Below the pieces are notes generated by a model. The model was given only the letters and a program-made list of their open reading frames with translations, did no database searches and was not told the origin of the DNA. A stretch of DNA of 64,000 bases from an uncultured Collinsella sp. GTDB lineage: Bacteria; Actinomycetota; Coriobacteriia; Coriobacteriales; Coriobacteriaceae. The position numbers were made by a program, and so were the translations under genes. Location: the NCBI GenBank assembly GCA_900542825.1, contig UQOY01000003.1, forward strand, positions 62,001 through 126,000. The letters are read 5' to 3'. Below, piece after piece: positions 61,036 to 64,000 of this stretch (within the stretch, counting starts at the first letter, position 1; each line of letters starts with the position of its first letter).

Positions 61036-62298
61036 TCAAGACAATCGCCGCAAGCGATTTCTCAGCCGATAAAACAGCGCCGTCGTCAACGTCAGCACTG
61101 CCAACATGGCTGCGAATACAATCGTCGGTGCCCATCGATCATATGCAACCCCGTACGTCAATTGGCCGATAGGTATTGCGCAGGAAAGGACCATGTAAAC
61201 GACCGAAAGCACTTTTCCGCAGAGCTCAGTCGGCGCTGCCCGCTGAACAAACGCGATGATTTCAACCGACGCAATGCTTGCCCACACCATGACCCATGCC
61301 GAACCAACCGCAAACACGGTGAACACGCATGCATCTGCGCCGAACAGTTGCGCGACAATAATCGGTGCGACTCCAAAACAGATCATCGCAACATATCGAC
61401 ATATGCCATTGAAAGAAAAGCGATGCGGCCAAATGCCGACCAAGCCACTGCCGGCAAGACCACCCAAGCCCATAGCAACCTCAACTATCCCAACGCAGGA
61501 CGATTGCATGCCGAGATGCTTTGTAACAATAATGGGAGCGCCAATCGTTAGCCCAACCAACGCAAGGTTCAAAACGGCCGCAAGCAAAATCACAGCGGCC
61601 AATGATGCATTTTTCAACAGATACCGAATCGACTCCCGAAAATCGTTTCGGCATGCCGTACGAGTCGCGCCGTCTCCCATCGTTTCAGATGAGGCATTTT
61701 GCTTGAGCGCGCTCCCAAACAAGAGAGCTGAAATCGCAAACGCCACCGACGCGGTTGTGCAAAGAGTATCGATGCCAAAGTACCCATAGACGGCCGTCCC
61801 GACAACAGGGCCCAAGATATTGCTCACCATGGTCATCTGCGAAACCAATGCAGTGGCCCGCTCAACCTTCTCTTCACCCGCCATGCGCACCGTCTCAATT
61901 TGGAGCATTGGCTTCAGCAGCGATTGAACACCATATTGAACACAAAGTATCGCTACTACGACGACCGCAAGAGGCAGCGAGCGCTTCATGGGGATAGACA
62001 GCAGCGATGCAGTCATCAGAGCAATGCCGAGGGCCACGAGGACCTCGCGATGTCTTCCCCTATCCGCCAAGATTCCGCCAGCCGGAGTTGCGAGTACGCC
62101 GGGTATGAACGCCGTCGCCACGACGGCGCCATATAACGTTGACGATCCGCTGCAATCGAACAAGTAAAGCGGATACGCAAAGCACAGCGCCGACAGCATC
62201 GAATACGTGCACAGCTGCGCAACCAGAAGCTCCGTGAGCCTAATTGACCGCACTATTTTTGGTTCCAACAAGACGCTGACGTCTCTCAGTCCAGCCAT
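61036..62298 (-). CDS. MFS transporter (probable drug or metabolite efflux)
   Basis: A 420-residue protein with about 12 hydrophobic segments. ATPAGGILADRGRHREVLV is the MFS loop 2-3 signature, in the form found in DHA3-type exporters. It is preceded by two palindromic operators that match those expected for the adjacent TetR gene, and a terminator separates the two genes. The substrate is unknown. Start at 62298. Confidence 0.85.
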   Translation of the reverse strand: MAGLRDVSVLLEPKIVRSIRLTELLVAQLCTYSMLSALCFAYPLYLFDCSGSSTLYGAVVATAFIPGVLATPAGGILADRGRHREVLVALGIALMTASLLSIPMKRSLPLAVVVVAILCVQYGVQSLLKPMLQIETVRMAGEEKVERATALVSQMTMVSNILGPVVGTAVYGYFGIDTLCTTASVAFAISALLFGSALKQNASSETMGDGATRTACRNDFRESIRYLLKNASLAAVILLAAVLNLALVGLTIGAPIIVTKHLGMQSSCVGIVEVAMGLGGLAGSGLVGIWPHRFSFNGICRYVAMICFGVAPIIVAQLFGADACVFTVFAVGSAWVMVWASIASVEIIAFVQRAAPTELCGKVLSVVYMVLSCAIPIGQLTYGVAYDRWAPTIVFAAMLAVLTLTTALFYRLRNRLRRLS

Positions 62299-62311
62299 AA
62301 GTCCGCTCCCT

Positions 62312-62332
62312 ATACATACCGCTAGTATGTAT
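62312..62332 (-). promoter_or_regulatory. TetR operator candidate 1
   Basis: Perfect palindrome ATACATAC-CGCTA-GTATGTAT, 14 nt before the MFS start. Confidence 0.7.
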
Positions 62333-62343
62333 TTATCGACTTG

Positions 62344-62365
62344 AAAAGGGCAGCCGGAGCTGCCC
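62344..62365 (-). terminator. Terminator after the TetR gene
   Basis: GGGCAG/CTGCCC stem with a 6-nt loop followed on the minus strand by TTTTC. Confidence 0.65.
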
Positions 62366-62378
62366 GTTCAAATCTATT

Positions 62379-62398
62379 ACATACCGTTGGTATCTATA
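62379..62398 (-). promoter_or_regulatory. TetR operator candidate 2
   Basis: ACATACCGTTGGTATCTA matches operator 1 at 15 of 18 positions and lies directly after the TetR stop codon. Confidence 0.6.
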
Positions 62399-63061
62399 TT
62401 ACCACCCGGCGCGGTCCCATACGTCCCAAATCTGCGCCGTTGTCTGAAGCACTTCTTCCCCCAAATCGAGTCCCACCGCGGCAGCCATCTGCGCCAAACA
62501 TTGAGCGCGAGCGAGCATTCGATCCTTGGTCTCAAGCGGACGGAACAGCGGCAGCAGCCAAAGATTCGCCAACAACGATACGGCCTCCGCCGCTTCACGC
62601 GGGCATTCGCACGCAATGGAACCGTCGGTGATGCCCTCCTCGATCACCGGCAAGAGATAGCCATCGGCAGACTCGTTAAACGAGCCCTGGTACTGCATCG
62701 CCAGAAGACGCGAGCTTTTTATCGGATCTGCTGCAGGACGCATGCGTGCCCATAGCTCAATTTGCGGAACAACGGACTCGGGAGCGTAAAGCCTTTTTAG
62801 CTTTTGGGCGCCGGTCATATTACCGACGCCAAGCATCGAGCGACGGTGCTCAACAATCGGAGTCATCGCCCGATCAAACGCGGCGTTGAAGATCTCTTCC
62901 TTGCTCTTGAAGTGATGATAGACAGCGCCCTTGGTCATGCCATCGAGACGGTCGACGATATCTTGAATGCTCGTCCCCTCATAACCCTGTGCGCAGAATA
63001 ACTCCAGCGCCGCGTCGAGAATCTTCGCGACCGTCTCCTCGGGATATTTATTACGACCCAT
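62399..63061 (-). CDS. TetR-family regulator of the MFS gene
   Basis: A 220-residue protein with an N-terminal DNA-binding domain: KILDAALELFCAQGYEGTSI, then VDRLDGMTKGAVYHHFKSKEEIF. It is followed by a helical ligand domain. ATG at 63061 (MGRNKYPEE) is chosen over the open frame to 63097. It is upstream of and co-directional with the MFS gene; the shared operators suggest it represses efflux. Confidence 0.87.
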   Translation of the reverse strand: MGRNKYPEETVAKILDAALELFCAQGYEGTSIQDIVDRLDGMTKGAVYHHFKSKEEIFNAAFDRAMTPIVEHRRSMLGVGNMTGAQKLKRLYAPESVVPQIELWARMRPAADPIKSSRLLAMQYQGSFNESADGYLLPVIEEGITDGSIACECPREAAEAVSLLANLWLLPLFRPLETKDRMLARAQCLAQMAAAVGLDLGEEVLQTTAQIWDVWDRAGW

Positions 63062-63135
63062 AATCCGTCCATCCGCAACGCAAGTCTTGTGCCTCATTGC
63101 AGCATTTTAACGTTGCGGATGGTAGGCGGTCGATT

Positions 63136-63474
63136 CTACACCGCGGCGGGGCCGTGTTCGCCGGTACGGATGCGGATAACATCCTCGACCGGCTCGACCC
63201 AAATCTTGCCGTCGCCGACGGCACCGGTGCGAGCGGCGCTGCAGATAATGTCAACGATACCGTCGACATGCTCGTCGGCGCAGATGAGGGTAAACTGCAC
63301 CTTGGGGATCGTGTTGACGAGCAGCTCGTTGCCGCGCACGTATTCCTTCCAGCCATGCTGCGCGCCGCAGCCCTGCACCTGGTTGATAGTCATGCCGCGA
63401 ACATCAGCAGCAAACAGCGCGTCCTTGAGCACCTCAAGCTTCTCGGCACGAACAATCGCCGTAATTTTCTTCAT
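63136..63474 (-). CDS. PII-family nitrogen regulatory protein
   Basis: A 112-residue protein: MKKITAIVRAEKLEVLKDAL, T-loop GCGAQHGWKEYVRGNELLVN, TLICADEHVDGIVDII, GAVGDGKIWVEPVEDVIRIRTGE. The T-loop positions equivalent to Tyr46 and Tyr51 of E. coli GlnB are Val and Leu, so modification by uridylylation or adenylylation there is not possible. Follows the ammonium transporter gene, so a GlnK-like role gating transport is expected. Confidence 0.92.
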   Translation of the reverse strand: MKKITAIVRAEKLEVLKDALFAADVRGMTINQVQGCGAQHGWKEYVRGNELLVNTIPKVQFTLICADEHVDGIVDIICSAARTGAVGDGKIWVEPVEDVIRIRTGEHGPAAV

Positions 63475-63582
63475 AGTAAATTCCTCTCTTCAATAAAAGA
63501 AATGAATTGTCCTTCACATGGCACGGGTTTTCCAGGTGCCGCAAACCAATCTCAGAGATCAATAAGTTCAACTGACTGGTCT

Positions 63583-63692
63583 TAGCAGGTTTCCCAAGTG
63601 CCGCAGATTGCCGTGAAAGAGGAGCGAAGCGTACTTAAGTACGTGAGCGACGATTGAACGGCAAGGTGCGGTGCTTGGGGAAGCTGCTAATC
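63583..63692. repeat. 110-bp imperfect inverted repeat between amt and PII genes
   Basis: Arms of about 52 nt match over most of their length (TTAGCAG, CCCAAG, CCGCA and TTGCCGT blocks) around the perfect centre CGTACTTAAGTACG. The right arm contains the amt stop. The remainder of the 212-bp gap holds only a GGCAC/GTGCC palindrome (about 63522-63543). Confidence 0.65.
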
Positions 63693-64000
63693 GAGTCCGG
63701 AGAAAGAAGGATACGCGCTCTCGCCGTGCTGACTGGCATCCAAGCCCAGCGCCTCGTCGGCCTCGTCCACGCGCAGGCTGCCGTGGAACAGCGCCTTGAC
63801 CACCGCGGCGATCACCAAATCGAGCACCAATACGATAACGACCGTCACCACAATGCCCAGAATCTGCGAGACGAGCAGCGACACGTCGCCCGTGTAGAAC
63901 AGGCCACCCTTACCGGTCCACGAAAGCTCCGGCACGCAGAACAGGCCCGTGAGCACGCCGCCCAAGATGCCACCAATACCGTGGCAACCGAACGCGTCGA
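63687..64000 (-). CDS. amt: Ammonium transporter, C-terminal part (cut by window edge)
   Basis: The last 104 codons of an Amt/MEP protein. It begins DAFGCHGIGGILGGVLTG, the conserved His-containing pore region of Amt, followed by the final membrane helix (LVSQILGIVVTVVIVLVLDL) and a cytoplasmic tail ending GESAYPSFSGLD. The 5' part lies beyond the right edge. It precedes the PII gene in the same direction. Confidence 0.92.
   Translation of the reverse strand, partial: DAFGCHGIGGILGGVLTGLFCVPELSWTGKGGLFYTGDVSLLVSQILGIVVTVVIVLVLDLVIAAVVKALFHGSLRVDEADEALGLDASQHGESAYPSFSGLD

Noticed and set aside
1..64000. CRISPR array
   Set aside because: No regularly spaced direct repeats or cas genes were seen; repeats in the window are palindromic and dispersed.
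1..64000. Insertion sequence or prophage genes
   Set aside because: No transposase, integrase or structural phage gene is recognisable; candidate mobile material is limited to short non-coding inverted repeats.

Overview
The window looks like the chromosome of a high-GC actinobacterium of the class Coriobacteriia, most likely Collinsella or a close relative. This is an inference from gene content, GC-rich codon use, strong AAGGAG-type ribosome sites and abundant long intergenic inverted repeats; no 16S gene is present.

Layout. 1-16 kb: a minus-strand run of a MurE-like ligase, a HAD phosphatase, glutamate racemase and RNase PH (cut by the left edge); plus-strand asnB with a structured leader and a tRNA-Val; then the arginine operon argC-argJ-argB-argD. 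It is followed by an FMN-riboswitch operon: a riboflavin ECF transporter (S component, fused double ATPase, EcfT) that runs on into two PPOX-type flavoprotein genes. 16-32 kb: groES-groEL flanked on both sides by very long perfect hairpins, an amidohydrolase and an M20 amidohydrolase that are divergent, zinc-ribbon membrane proteins, YitT, an AmaP/DUF2273/Asp23 envelope cluster, YebC, and a DUF6020-like membrane protein. 31-44 kb: lgt, a NifU-like protein, dCMP deaminase, coaX, an OPT transporter, a DUF389 protein, 3-hydroxyacyl-CoA dehydrogenase, and a 1593-residue 2-hydroxyacyl-CoA dehydratase activase-like protein under a TetR regulator.

44.8-60 kb is the accessory part. Four tandem genes (44870-52052) form one unrecognised family: two long proteins (709 and 710 aa) each contain two related modules, and the next two genes encode the C-module and the N-module separately. 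A macro-domain gene sits antisense between the two long copies, and both long copies carry the same CCCGTTAATGGGACCA element exactly 54 nt before their start codons. Next come a lower-GC gene resembling OGG-fold glycosylases, a RecA/DnaB-like ATPase with a degenerate P-loop paired with RtcB, and a WYL regulator paired with a UvrD-type helicase carrying a RecB-like nuclease domain. This mix of nucleic-acid repair, ADP-ribose-linked and regulatory genes makes it the best candidate for an undescribed stress or defence system, but no function is proven by the sequence.

60-64 kb returns to housekeeping: a HAD phosphatase whose ribosome site lies in a 22-bp inverted repeat, a TetR/MFS efflux pair with two matching operators, a PII protein and the end of an ammonium transporter.

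Throughout, intergenic gaps hold palindromic repeats. One class has variable arms around a semi-constant GGGACAG-like core; another consists of long GC-rich hairpins.
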